Of a stretch of 64,000 nt of DNA, positions 29,620 through 39,821 are shown piece after piece. Each line of letters opens with the position of its first letter. Within the stretch, counting starts at the first letter, position 1. Made by a program: the position numbers and the translations under genes. The notes under the pieces were generated by a model. That model saw only the letters and a list, made by a program, of their open reading frames with translations, did no database searches and had not been told where the DNA came from. Location of the stretch: the NCBI RefSeq assembly GCF_964026495.1, contig NZ_OZ032148.1:864670-928669 (forward strand). Direction: 5' to 3'. Source of the DNA: Arsenophonus sp964026495. GTDB taxonomy: Bacteria; Pseudomonadota; Gammaproteobacteria; Enterobacterales; Enterobacteriaceae.

Positions 29620-30081
29620 ATGAAAAAACAAGTAGAAATTTTTACTGATGGTTCTTGTTTAGGAAATCCAGGTCCAGGTGGTTACGGTATTTTATTAAGA
29701 TATCATAAATATCAAAAAACTTTAAGTAAAGGATATTTTTATACAACAAACAATCGAATGGAATTAATGGCTGCAATTATTGCATTAGAAACACTTAAAA
29801 AACCATGCAAAATTATTTTTAAAACAGACAGTCAATATGTTCGCCATGGTATTACACAATGGATACACAATTGGAAAAATCAAAAATGGAAACGCACTGC
29901 TAAATTGCCTGTTTTAAATATAGATTTATGGAAAAGATTAGATGCAATTATTATAAAACATACAATAGAATGGCATTGGATTAAGGGACATTCTCAAAAC
30001 AAAGAAAATGAGTTATGTGATACATTAGCAAAACATGCAGCTTCTTCACCAACAGAAGAAGACAAAGGTTATTTCAAATAA
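29620..30081 (+). CDS. rnhA: ribonuclease HI
   Basis: A 153-residue RNase H that cuts RNA in RNA-DNA hybrids. With the start at 29620 the catalytic residues fall at Asp10, Glu48, Asp70, His124 and Asp134, the same numbers as E. coli; an ATG at 29605 would add MSFSK. The frame is open further upstream, but that part overlaps dnaQ. No ribosome site is visible. Divergent from dnaQ as in E. coli. The last 8 bases overlap the end of the convergent yafS gene. Confidence 0.95.
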   Translation: MKKQVEIFTDGSCLGNPGPGGYGILLRYHKYQKTLSKGYFYTTNNRMELMAAIIALETLKKPCKIIFKTDSQYVRHGITQWIHNWKNQKWKRTAKLPVLNIDLWKRLDAIIIKHTIEWHWIKGHSQNKENELCDTLAKHAASSPTEEDKGYFK

Positions 30082-30811
30082 AAAAAATATTATAAAATTT
30101 ATAACAATTTTTAACAACACCTAATATATTACTTATTTTTATACGATTTTTTATAAATTTTATTGGTTTTGGTGTTAATGGTAATGTTCTTTTTCGAGCA
30201 ATAACAAGAGCAATACAACCTGCAAATTTAAATTTTTTATTAATAAAGTGATAAGGACTTCTCCATGGTATGATTTGAAAGGTTTCTTGCAATAATATTT
30301 CATAATTCAACAAAGTTAACCAATCAAGCAAAATATACAATGAAAACATAGGACTATCACATCTATATAACTGGGATTTACGAAAAAATGGAATAGTATT
30401 TTTAATACCCAACAAACTCATAGGATTCAAATTAGATATAATCAACCAACCATCGTCAACTAAAATTCTATCTGTTTCACGCAATAAAGAATATGGTCTA
30501 TTACTATACGCAAGTTCTTGTATCAATAAGCAAACATCTATTGATTTATTTTTGAAAGGCATTTCATTAGGATTACCCAATAATTGAAAATTTTTTCCAA
30601 CCATATTCATGCTAAACTGATGATTAATAAGAGATGATCGAGTATCAATATCTAAACTAAATTGACCAATTTTTAATAAATGAAATCCAAATATTTTTGG
30701 CCACCATAATTGAAGTTGTTTATTTAATGCAGTACAATAATGTTCTCCCCATGGTATATTTTTCCATGCATTAAAACTTTGATATGTTTTATTAAAAAGC
30801 ACTGACTTCAT
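30074..30811 (-). CDS. yafS: SAM-dependent methyltransferase YafS
   Basis: A 245-residue protein resembling E. coli YafS along its length: PWGEHYCTALNKQL, the GFHLLKIG start of the fold, EMPFKNKSIDVCLLIQ (methyltransferase post-I region) and RILVDDGWLIISNLNP. It belongs to the Methyltransf_11 family, but the usual glycine-rich motif I is weak, as in YafS itself, and no substrate is known. AGGATA ribosome site. Between rnhA (convergent, 8-bp overlap) and gloB (divergent), the E. coli order. Confidence 0.88.
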   Translation of the reverse strand: MKSVLFNKTYQSFNAWKNIPWGEHYCTALNKQLQLWWPKIFGFHLLKIGQFSLDIDTRSSLINHQFSMNMVGKNFQLLGNPNEMPFKNKSIDVCLLIQELAYSNRPYSLLRETDRILVDDGWLIISNLNPMSLLGIKNTIPFFRKSQLYRCDSPMFSLYILLDWLTLLNYEILLQETFQIIPWRSPYHFINKKFKFAGCIALVIARKRTLPLTPKPIKFIKNRIKISNILGVVKNCYKFYNIFFI

Positions 30812-30850
30812 TATTATATCCTGTTAACAAATGAGATACTAAATATCATT

Positions 30851-31606
30851 ATGGAACTTGTAAGAATTCCTTCCTTAATTGATAACTACATATGGTTATT
30901 AGTTCATAAAAAAAAATGTATTATTATTGATCCTGGTATTGCTAAACCAGTACAAAAATTTCTAGAACATAATGTTATAACACCAATCGCTATTTTACTG
31001 ACTCATAATCATAATGACCATGTTGATGGAATTAAAAAATTAAAGAAATTTTATCCAAAATTAAATGTTTATGGGCCAATGGAAACTTATAGAAAGGGGG
31101 TAAGATACATCATAAAAAACGGAGATATTTTAAATTTTTTTGGATTTTCATTAAATGTGTTTGCTGTTCCAGGGCACACCCTAGGTCATTTAGCTTATTA
31201 TCAAAAACCTTATTTATTTTGTGGTGATACTCTATTTTCTGGTGGTTGTGGACGTATCTTTGAGGGGGATAGTCAACAAATGTATCATTCCTTGAATATT
31301 TTAAAACAATTACCTGATGAAACTTTTATATGTTGTGGACATGAATATACTGCTAGTAATATGGCATTTGCCAGTTATTTATTACCTAATGACGAAGCAA
31401 TTAAAAATTATAGCTTAATAGTCAATCAAAAACAAGCAAAAAGAAAACCGACAATTCCATCAACACTGAAACTTGAAAAAAAAATTAATATATTTTTAAG
31501 ATCTTACGATTACAGTCTAAAAAAAGCATTAGGATTTTCTCCTCATATATACTACTCAAATTATGAAGTATTTAAAAAAATACGTAAACTGAAAGATTCT
31601 TTCTAA
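30851..31606 (+). CDS. gloB: hydroxyacylglutathione hydrolase (glyoxalase II)
   Basis: A 251-residue metallo-beta-lactamase-fold enzyme, the E. coli length. It hydrolyses S-lactoylglutathione to lactate and glutathione in methylglyoxal detoxification. Metal ligands are visible in THNHNDHVDG (51-60) and later GHTLGH, GDTLF and CCGHEYT. Divergent from yafS with 39 bases between starts; ribosome site weak. gloA is not in the window. Confidence 0.95.
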   Translation: MELVRIPSLIDNYIWLLVHKKKCIIIDPGIAKPVQKFLEHNVITPIAILLTHNHNDHVDGIKKLKKFYPKLNVYGPMETYRKGVRYIIKNGDILNFFGFSLNVFAVPGHTLGHLAYYQKPYLFCGDTLFSGGCGRIFEGDSQQMYHSLNILKQLPDETFICCGHEYTASNMAFASYLLPNDEAIKNYSLIVNQKQAKRKPTIPSTLKLEKKINIFLRSYDYSLKKALGFSPHIYYSNYEVFKKIRKLKDSF

Positions 31607-31697
31607 GATTTTTTTTAATATAATCGTAATCAAAATATGAAAAATTATAAATTTAAATAATTTATTAATTATATAAAAATTATAACATATTATAAAT

Positions 31698-32999
31698 TTA
31701 AAATTGACAATTTACTTCTTGTAAACCATTAAAAAAAACTTTTTGACCTAATTCTTCTTCAATACGAATCAATTGATTATATTTAGCTAATCTATCAGAT
31801 CTACTCATTGAACCTGTTTTTATCTGACCTGCAGCAGTTCCTACTGCTAAATCTGCAATTGTAGTATCTTCAGTTTCACCAGATCTATGTGATATTATTG
31901 TAGAATAACTCGCATTTTTTGCCATATTAATCGCTGATAAAGTTTCAGTTATAGTGCCGATCTGATTAAATTTAATTAAAATTGAATTAGCTATACCTTT
32001 TTTTATTCCATTTTCTAAAATCTTAGTATTGGTTACAAATAGATCATCACCTACCAATTGAATTTTATTACCTAAAACTTTAGTTTGATAAATAAATCCA
32101 TCTAAATCTGATTCATGAAGCCCATCTTCAATAGAAACAATCGGATATATTTTAGTTAATTCTTCAAGATAATGAGTAAACTCTTGAGAAGAAAAAGTTG
32201 TTCGTTCACTTTTTAAGTTATAAGTTTTCGTTGCACTATCATAAAACTCAGAAGCAGCACAATCTATTGCCAAAGTGATATCTTTACCTAAAACATAACC
32301 AGCTACTTCAACAGCTTCCTTAATTAATTCTAAAGCTAAAAAATTCGATTTTAAATTTGGTGCATAACCACCTTCATCCCCTAATGCTACATTGATACCT
32401 TTTTTTTTCAAAACTCTTCCTAAATGATGAAAAATTTCAGATCCCATACGAACTGCTTCTTTAAAATTTTTAGCACTAATCGGTTGAATCATAAACTCTT
32501 GAATATCGATATTATTATCTGCATGTTTTCCACCATTTATAATATTTATCATAGGCAAAGGCATTGATAATTTACCAGAAATGCCACTTAATTCAGAAAT
32601 ATGTTGATATAAAGAAATACCTTTCGCTGCTGCTGCTGCTTTAGTATTAGCAATAGAAACTGCTAAAATTGCATTTGCACCAAATTTAGATTTATTTTCT
32701 GTACCATCTAATTCAATCATAATTTTATCAATATAAGATTGTAATATAGCATCTTTTCCAATTAATGCATTCATGATTGGCCCATTAACTGCAGCAACAG
32801 CTTTTAAAACACCTTGACCTAAAAAACGAGTATTATCAAAATCTCGTAATTCCAATGCTTCTCTTGATCCTGTTGATATACCAGATGGTGTGGCTGCTAA
32901 ACCATAAAAACCACCTTTTAAATGTACTTCTGCTTCAACTGTAGGATTACCACGAGAGTCTATAATTTCTCTTCCAATAACTTTTACTATTTTTGACAT
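31698..32999 (-). CDS. eno: enolase
   Basis: A 433-residue glycolytic enzyme converting 2-phosphoglycerate to phosphoenolpyruvate. Motifs: IDSRGNPTVE, GDEGGYAPN, SIEDGLHESD, and the C-terminal SHRSGETED. The start at 32999 (MSKIVKVIGRE) is chosen because AAGGA lies 8 bases upstream and the length equals the family norm; the longer frame to 33032 adds 11 unsupported residues. Downstream of pyrG with a 51-base spacer, as in E. coli. Confidence 0.98.
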   Translation of the reverse strand: MSKIVKVIGREIIDSRGNPTVEAEVHLKGGFYGLAATPSGISTGSREALELRDFDNTRFLGQGVLKAVAAVNGPIMNALIGKDAILQSYIDKIMIELDGTENKSKFGANAILAVSIANTKAAAAAKGISLYQHISELSGISGKLSMPLPMINIINGGKHADNNIDIQEFMIQPISAKNFKEAVRMGSEIFHHLGRVLKKKGINVALGDEGGYAPNLKSNFLALELIKEAVEVAGYVLGKDITLAIDCAASEFYDSATKTYNLKSERTTFSSQEFTHYLEELTKIYPIVSIEDGLHESDLDGFIYQTKVLGNKIQLVGDDLFVTNTKILENGIKKGIANSILIKFNQIGTITETLSAINMAKNASYSTIISHRSGETEDTTIADLAVGTAAGQIKTGSMSRSDRLAKYNQLIRIEEELGQKVFFNGLQEVNCQF

Positions 33000-33050
33000 T
33001 ATATTTTCCTTAAAATATTTTTTAATTAACATAATGAATAAATATATTTT

Positions 33051-34685
33051 TTATATTTTTAATTTTTTTTTCTGATATTCTTTGGCCGCTTTAATAAAAG
33101 AAGAAAATAAAGGGTGACCATCTCTTGGAGTAGAAGTGAATTCAGGATGAAATTGACAACCAACAAACCAAGGATGCTTTGGATTTTCAATAATTTCTAC
33201 TAATTTATTATCTACTGAACGTCCTGTAACACACAAACCTGCTTTTTCAATACGTTCCAAAAACATATTATTTACTTCATAACGATGACGATGTCGTTCT
33301 ACAATAGTATCCTGATTATATAATTTTTTAACTTTACTACCTGCCATTAAATTACATTTTTGAGCACCTATACGCATAGTAGTAAAATTATTAATATTAT
33401 CTATTTTAATTTTATTATAATTCTCAAACCGTTCAGTAATTAAAGCAATAACTGGATATTTACAATTAGGTGAAAATTCTGTAGAATTTGCTTCTTTCAT
33501 GTAAGCAACATGACGTGCATATTCAATAAATGCTACTTGCATACCCAAGCAAATGCCAAAATAAGGAATTTGATTTTCACGAGCATAACGAGCAGTAGCA
33601 ATTTTTCCTTCAACACCACGCCCACCAAAACCTCCTGGTACTAAAATAGCATCTAAACCTTTTAAAGAATCAGTGCCATATACTTCAATATCTTCAGAAT
33701 CAATTAATTTAATGTTAACCCTTAAACGATTTTTAAAACCACCATGTTGTAAAGCTTCAATAACAGATTTATAAGCATCAGGTAATTTTATATATTTACC
33801 TACCATACCAATATTTACTGTACCTGAAGAATTACGTTGCGCATGAATAACTTGTTGCCATTCAGATAAATCAGCTGATTGAAATCCTAGTTTGAATTTA
33901 TTACAGATGTAATCATCTAAATGCTGTGATTTTAATAAAATAGGAATTTCATAAATTGAATTAACATCCATTAATGATATGACTGCTTTTTTTGATACAT
34001 TACAAAAAAGAGCAATCTTTTCTCTTTCATGAATCGAAATCATTTTATTTGAACGACAAATTAATACATCAGGCTGAATACCAATAGAAAGCAATTCTTT
34101 AACTGAATGTTGAGTAGGCTTAGTTTTAACTTCAGAAGTTGCAGACAAATACGGGACTAAAGTAAGATGAATAAAAAGAGTATTTTTTCTACCAAAATCA
34201 AAAGCCAATTGACGAATGGCTTCCAAAAAAGGTAAAGATTCAATATCACCTACTGTCCCACCTACTTCAACTAATACAATATTATAACCTTCTCCTCCAT
34301 TAATAATTCGTTTTTTAATTTCATCAGTAATATGGGGTATAACTTGAATAGTTTCACCTAAATAATCACCACGACGTTCTTTACGTAATACTTCAGCATA
34401 TACACACCCAGTTGTAAAATTATTACGACGAGTCATTTTTGTACGAATAAAACGTTCATAATGTCCTAAATCAAGATCAGTTTCTGCACCATCTTCTGTA
34501 ACAAAAACTTCTCCATGTTGAATTGGACTCATTGTACCTGGATCAACATTAATATAAGGATCCAATTTAACAATTGTGATATTAAGTCCACGTGCTTCAA
34601 GTATAGCTGCTAAAGAAGCTGATGCAATACCTTTTCCCAGCGAGGAAACTACTCCTCCAGTTATAAAAATATAATTTGTTTTCAT
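33051..34685 (-). CDS. pyrG: CTP synthase
   Basis: A 544-residue enzyme aminating UTP to CTP with glutamine. Synthase-domain P-loop GGVVSSLGKGIASASLAAIL region at the N-terminus, with KLDPYINVDPG and GGTVGDIES; glutaminase domain with nucleophile motif GICLGMQ and C-terminal HPEFTSTP. GGTTTAAC ribosome site is weak. First gene of the leftward pyrG-eno pair; upstream is a 2.5-kb gene-free region where E. coli has mazG and relA. Confidence 0.98.
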   Translation of the reverse strand: MKTNYIFITGGVVSSLGKGIASASLAAILEARGLNITIVKLDPYINVDPGTMSPIQHGEVFVTEDGAETDLDLGHYERFIRTKMTRRNNFTTGCVYAEVLRKERRGDYLGETIQVIPHITDEIKKRIINGGEGYNIVLVEVGGTVGDIESLPFLEAIRQLAFDFGRKNTLFIHLTLVPYLSATSEVKTKPTQHSVKELLSIGIQPDVLICRSNKMISIHEREKIALFCNVSKKAVISLMDVNSIYEIPILLKSQHLDDYICNKFKLGFQSADLSEWQQVIHAQRNSSGTVNIGMVGKYIKLPDAYKSVIEALQHGGFKNRLRVNIKLIDSEDIEVYGTDSLKGLDAILVPGGFGGRGVEGKIATARYARENQIPYFGICLGMQVAFIEYARHVAYMKEANSTEFSPNCKYPVIALITERFENYNKIKIDNINNFTTMRIGAQKCNLMAGSKVKKLYNQDTIVERHRHRYEVNNMFLERIEKAGLCVTGRSVDNKLVEIIENPKHPWFVGCQFHPEFTSTPRDGHPLFSSFIKAAKEYQKKKLKI

Positions 34686-37168
34686 GTTAAACCTAAAAGG
34701 TTAAATATAAAAAATATATACATAAAATAACAAAAAATATATTATGTATAATATCTATTTCTAAAATGTTATCTATCTTTTATTAAAAAAAATTAAAATT
34801 AAAAATTAATTTTAATTAATTTATCATATAAACTAAATAACCGATAAATTTTTAAAAATAATTAATAATATTAAAATATGTATTATTTCATATAATAACC
34901 TGTTACCAATTAAAGTTTTTATTTATTAATATTTTTTTTAAAAAAATACATATTATTATATAAATGCAGTAATTCATGAATAATTAATTTTTTTTTAAAC
35001 ATAACATCAATAGTTTAATACCTTGCCTTATATAAGAATATATTTTAAAAACTTATCATCATAATATCAAAATTATTTTTTTAAATAAGAAATTATGTTT
35101 TATAAAAATAATATTAAAAATATCTATCTAAATTTAAATAAAAATTAGCACTGATTTTTGTTGTATATAAAATTCATTAATAAAAAATAATTACTTTTTT
35201 AGTATTAAATTTTAAATATTTTATTTTTTGTATTTTCAATAATATTTTTAAATAAATCATGAAAAATATAAAATATTACAATATTTTTACATAAAATTAA
35301 TGATTAATTATTAATTACTAAAAATATTATTAAATATAAAAAATACTTAGATTATTAAATAATAATTTTTTACATATTGAAATAATAAAAATCATAAAAA
35401 ATATAATTTTTAAAAATCTGTCCTTAAAAACCTATAGAAAACATTATATGTTTTTTATATTAAATAAGTAAATAGTGAATATCATGTTTTAAGATTTTAT
35501 TTTTAACAAATTATTATATAAATATATTAACTGTTAATAATTATGCCAATTATTACATTAATTAAAAATTCATGAATAAACTATTATTTATCAACAATTT
35601 TGAAATAACTTTATTAATTAAAGAAAAACTTTATTGATTAAATAAAATTAGATAAATTATTAATAAATCTAACTGAAATGTAAAATATATATAAATTAAT
35701 AATGTAAAAATATAAAAAATGAAAGTTTGCTTTCCATTAAATATCTTTATTACTTTACTATTTTAATTTTTGTAATTTATTCAAATTATTCATTTTTATT
35801 TTTTCATAATTATTTTTTAATTTTCATAAAAATATTCTCTTTATATTTCCAAAATATGAAGATATCTCATTCTACATTTTTATGAACATATTAAATATAA
35901 AAATTTGTATTTTAATTTTTTGTTATTGGATATTAAAATAAGAATATCTTGTCGATTAATCAATTTTTAGATAAAAAAAAAGATAAAAAACATAATCATT
36001 AAATTGATAAAATAAATAAAAATTAATAACATTAAAACTCTTACAAAAATTTTGTTGAAAAATATAAAAAATATTTTAAAATTCAATATTCTTGTAACAC
36101 TCTCTTCCAAAGAGTATACATAATTTAATCTGATCATACATTTTAGATATAATATTTTCCTATAAGAAAACATCACGAAACAAAAAAAATCAAATACTAT
36201 TTTAGTGTTCATTCAATTTAAAATTCATACAGTAATTTCTTTATTGTTTCTATTAAAATAGATAAAATCACAAAAATAAAAAATTTCAAATAAAACCTAT
36301 TTTAATTGAAAACTTCTAACATGATTTAGTAAAAAATATTAAAAAAGTAGTTAATTACAAATTTTTTTCTAAAATACAATCTATTTTATTAAAGGAAAAT
36401 AAATAATACATTCTACTATTTTTATTTTTCATAAAAAAATATATTTTTATATCTATCTATATTGTTTGTATTTAGTAAATAGAGTGTTGACTTTATACTA
36501 GAAAAGAATAATTAGTTAGTATTTTATAATGCTAAATTTAATATAATAAAAATATCAAAAAACCTATTATTTTTTTAATTATCATTAATAAATTTAATAA
36601 AAAATTTTAATTTATTAAATATAATTCTTGTTATAAGAATTTAATAAGTATAAAATTTTATAAAATATTTTTGTATATTTTGCATTAAAACGATTTTTAA
36701 AAAATATAAATAATAATATATGATTTAATTTTTTTAAGAATTATTATAAATATTTATTTTAATAAACAATCCCTACTTGACAGAATTCATAAAAAATCAA
36801 AAAATGCGCATAAAATTTTAAAATGTTAAATAAAACTGATAATTTAAATAAATAAAACTATTGACAGATTTTTTATAAAAAACATTAAATATCAACTATT
36901 TAATTAAAATATCATTTTAATAGATTTTCATCTATATCATTACTTTAACTGTCAATATATATTTAATAATAAAAAATATTTTTACTTATATTAAATTTAA
37001 TTAATACTAAAATAAATACTATTATATAATATATTTGTAATAGTACATTATTATTTTTTCAATAAGAATTTTATTATATTTTATATAACTATAATTTTTA
37101 TCAATAGTAATTCTTAATTTATGAATTTCTTAAAATGTTTAATCAACAACATAAAAACTATATAAAAA
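34686..37168. other. 2.5-kb AT-rich region without a recognisable gene
   Basis: Longest empty stretch in the window. It has open frames only by chance, the largest (35967-36212, minus) being a phenylalanine/isoleucine-rich run typical of A/T DNA. TTGACA strings at 36777-36782 and 36861-36866 are the only promoter-like elements noticed. E. coli has mazG and relA beyond pyrG; nothing of them could be read here. Confidence 0.6.
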
Positions 37169-37897
37169 ATGAAAATAGCAATAATCACTGCAATGAATCC
37201 AGAAATGGAGTTATTACGTAATATAACTAATGCTTATCTCTCATTATCAATAGCAGGATGTGATATATATCATGGAAAATTTGATCATCTTCATATCGCA
37301 TTATTAAAAACAGGAATAGGAAAAGTCTCCGCAGCAATTGGAACAACATTACTCATAAAATATTTTTCACCTAAATATATCATTAACACTGGTTCCAGTG
37401 GAAGATTATTTCCAACTTTAAAAATTGCTGATATTGTGATTTCAACCCATGTGTGTTATCATGATGTGAATGTTACAGCTTTTGATTACCAATTAGGTCA
37501 AATGGCACAGTGTCCTGCTACTTTTATAGCAGAAAAAGAATTGATATTAACAGCAAAAGAATCTATAAAAATCCTTAATTTACATGCTATGTACGGTTTA
37601 ATCTGCACTGGAGACAGTTTTATAAATAACATAAAAGACGTGAACTACATTAGAAAACATTTTCCTGATGCACTTGCTGTTGATATGGAAGGAGCTGCAA
37701 TTGCTCATGTATGTTATAAATTTAATATCCCATTTATTGTTGTACGTTCAATTTCTGATATTGCTGATGAAAAATCTAATTTTTACTTTAATAATTTTTT
37801 ACCTATTGCTGCTCAACAATCAAATCGAATAGTAGAAACTATGTTAATACTTTTATCAAAAAAAACAAAAAATAAAAAATTATATCAAAATCAGTAG
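37169..37897 (+). CDS. mtnN: 5'-methylthioadenosine/S-adenosylhomocysteine nucleosidase
   Basis: A 242-residue nucleosidase (Pfs/MTAN). Catalytic Glu12, Glu174 (DMEGAAIAH) and Asp197 (SISDIAD) match the E. coli numbering. It removes adenine from methylthioadenosine, S-adenosylhomocysteine and 5'-deoxyadenosine. The last is a by-product of radical-SAM enzymes such as EpmB. No ribosome site stands out before the ATG. Convergent with erpA, 21 bases apart. Confidence 0.94.
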   Translation: MKIAIITAMNPEMELLRNITNAYLSLSIAGCDIYHGKFDHLHIALLKTGIGKVSAAIGTTLLIKYFSPKYIINTGSSGRLFPTLKIADIVISTHVCYHDVNVTAFDYQLGQMAQCPATFIAEKELILTAKESIKILNLHAMYGLICTGDSFINNIKDVNYIRKHFPDALAVDMEGAAIAHVCYKFNIPFIVVRSISDIADEKSNFYFNNFLPIAAQQSNRIVETMLILLSKKTKNKKLYQNQ

Positions 37898-37918
37898 GCA
37901 TAATAAAATTTTAGGAAA

Positions 37919-38263
37919 TTAAATACTAAAAGAAGAACCACATCCACAAGTTGTTTTTGCATTGGGGTTTACTACTACAAATTTTGATCCTTCTAATTCT
38001 TCAATATAATCTACGCAACCACCTACTATATATTGAAAGCTCATAGGATCAATAATTAATTCTACTCCTTGATTTTCAATTTTAAAATCTCCTTTTTCTA
38101 TTTTATCATCAAAAACAAAACCATATTTAAAACCACTACATCCTCCACCAGTAATATAAACACGTAAACGCAAATTTGGATTTTTCTTGCCTTTTATTAA
38201 TGATTTAATTTTATTTGCTGCAGTATCAGTAAATTTTATAGGCACTTGATTTTTATCAATCAT
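37919..38263 (-). CDS. erpA: A-type Fe-S carrier ErpA
   Basis: A 114-residue carrier, the E. coli ErpA length, with cysteines in GGGCSGF and TTCGCGSSF. It delivers Fe-S clusters to essential targets such as IspG/IspH. The start at 38263 (MIDKNQVPIKF) has a GTGGA upstream and matches the family; the frame stays open to 38296, but that start lacks a ribosome site. Neighbours mtnN and hemL are also close to erpA in E. coli. Confidence 0.94.
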   Translation of the reverse strand: MIDKNQVPIKFTDTAANKIKSLIKGKKNPNLRLRVYITGGGCSGFKYGFVFDDKIEKGDFKIENQGVELIIDPMSFQYIVGGCVDYIEELEGSKFVVVNPNAKTTCGCGSSFSI

Positions 38264-38483
38264 TTTTTTATTCCACTTCAATTTAAAACTCATCAAAAAA
38301 CAAAAAAATTTGATTATAGAATAATATGTTGTTTTATTAAATTATTTAGTTCAAGATAAAAATTTATTTATTAAAATTAAATATTATACTATTTTTTTAA
38401 ATTTAACATTTAATTTAGTATGAATATTTCTTAAAAAAAAATCAATAAACATCTATTCATATTATAAAAATTAGGAATTCTTT

Positions 38484-39770
38484 ATGAAAAAATCTGAAAT
38501 ATTTTATAAAAAAGCAAAAAAAATTATTCCTGGTGGGGTTAATTCACCAGTACGTGCATTTAATGCTGTTGGTGGTTATCCATTATTTATCAAACGAGCT
38601 AAAGGGGCTTATATTCATGATGTTGATAATTTTTCCTATATTGATTATGTAGGATCTTGGGGAATTATGATTTTAGGTCATAATCATCCTAATATTCAAA
38701 AATCAATTATCAAATATTCAAAAAATGGCTTAAGTTTTGGCGCACCAACTTCTATTGAAATAGAAATGGCGGAATGTATTACTCAACTTGTACCATCCAT
38801 AGAAATGGTACGAATGGTAAATTCAGGAACAGAAGCTACCATGACTGCAATTAGAATTGCTAGAAACTATACTGGGCGTAACAAAATCATTAAATTCGAA
38901 GGATGCTATCATGGACATTCAGACTCTCTATTAGTACAAAAAACTTCTTACACTTCAAATAAAGAAAAAATTAATACTAATGGAATTCCAAATGATTTTA
39001 TTAAACATACTCTTCTTTGTAAATTTAATGATTTAAATTCAGTAAAAAAAACTTTGAATCAATATCCAAAAGAAATAGCTTGCATCATAGTAGAACCTGT
39101 AGCAGGAAATATGAATTGTATTTTACCTAAAAGTGATTTTTTACCAGGACTAAGAACATTATGTAATCAATTTGGTGCATTATTAATTCTAGATGAAGTT
39201 ATTACAGGATTTCGTATTTCATTAGGTGGAGCACAAGAATACTTTCATATTACACCTGATCTAACGTGCTTAGGGAAAATAATTGGTGGTGGAATTCCTA
39301 TTGGTGCATTAGGTGGTAAACGCACATTTATGGAAACATTAGCACCAATAGGTACAATTTATCAAGGAGGGACATCATCAGGTAACCCATTAGCTATGGC
39401 AGCAGGCCTTGCTTGTTTAAAAGAAATAGAAAAAATAAATACTTATATAAAATTAAAAGAATTAACAAAAAAACTTGCTAAAGGTTTACAAAAAAAAGCT
39501 AAAGAAGCAAAAATTCCATTTGTTATAAATCATATAAATGGCATGTTTGGTTTATTTTTTACTAATTCAAAAAAAATTAATTGTTATGATGATGTCATAA
39601 CATGTAACTTAGAAAAGTTTAGGCAATTTTTTCACCTAATGTTAGCTGAAGGAGTTTATTTAGCACCTTCTCCATTTGAAGCTAATTTTATTTCATTATC
39701 ACATACTGATACTGAAATCAATTTTACAATCCAAGCAGCAGAAAATGCTTTTTATAATATGAAAAAATGA
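38484..39770 (+). CDS. hemL: glutamate-1-semialdehyde 2,1-aminomutase
   Basis: A 428-residue PLP enzyme that makes 5-aminolevulinate for heme and other tetrapyrroles. The PLP lysine is Lys265 in TCLGKIIGGG; other motifs are GGVNSPVRAF, NSGTEATM and LDEVITGFR. AGGAATTC ribosome site. Divergent from erpA. Retention of the C5 tetrapyrrole pathway indicates that the bacterium makes its own heme precursor rather than relying on host heme alone (inference from one gene). Confidence 0.97.
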   Translation: MKKSEIFYKKAKKIIPGGVNSPVRAFNAVGGYPLFIKRAKGAYIHDVDNFSYIDYVGSWGIMILGHNHPNIQKSIIKYSKNGLSFGAPTSIEIEMAECITQLVPSIEMVRMVNSGTEATMTAIRIARNYTGRNKIIKFEGCYHGHSDSLLVQKTSYTSNKEKINTNGIPNDFIKHTLLCKFNDLNSVKKTLNQYPKEIACIIVEPVAGNMNCILPKSDFLPGLRTLCNQFGALLILDEVITGFRISLGGAQEYFHITPDLTCLGKIIGGGIPIGALGGKRTFMETLAPIGTIYQGGTSSGNPLAMAAGLACLKEIEKINTYIKLKELTKKLAKGLQKKAKEAKIPFVINHINGMFGLFFTNSKKINCYDDVITCNLEKFRQFFHLMLAEGVYLAPSPFEANFISLSHTDTEINFTIQAAENAFYNMKK

Positions 39771-39821
39771 AATTTATATTAACTATTATAGAATATATAT
39801 TAATTATTATAAATATGATTT

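Noticed and set aside
35967..36212. Minus-strand open frame of 81 codons in the gene-free region
   Set aside because: Composition is Phe/Ile/Met-rich as expected from random AT-rich DNA, no ribosome site, and no resemblance to a known family.
36777..36956. TTGACA strings and a TTGACAG/CTGTCAA pair as promoter or operator
   Set aside because: No convincing -10 at proper spacing and no gene start nearby; mtnN begins over 200 bases further on.
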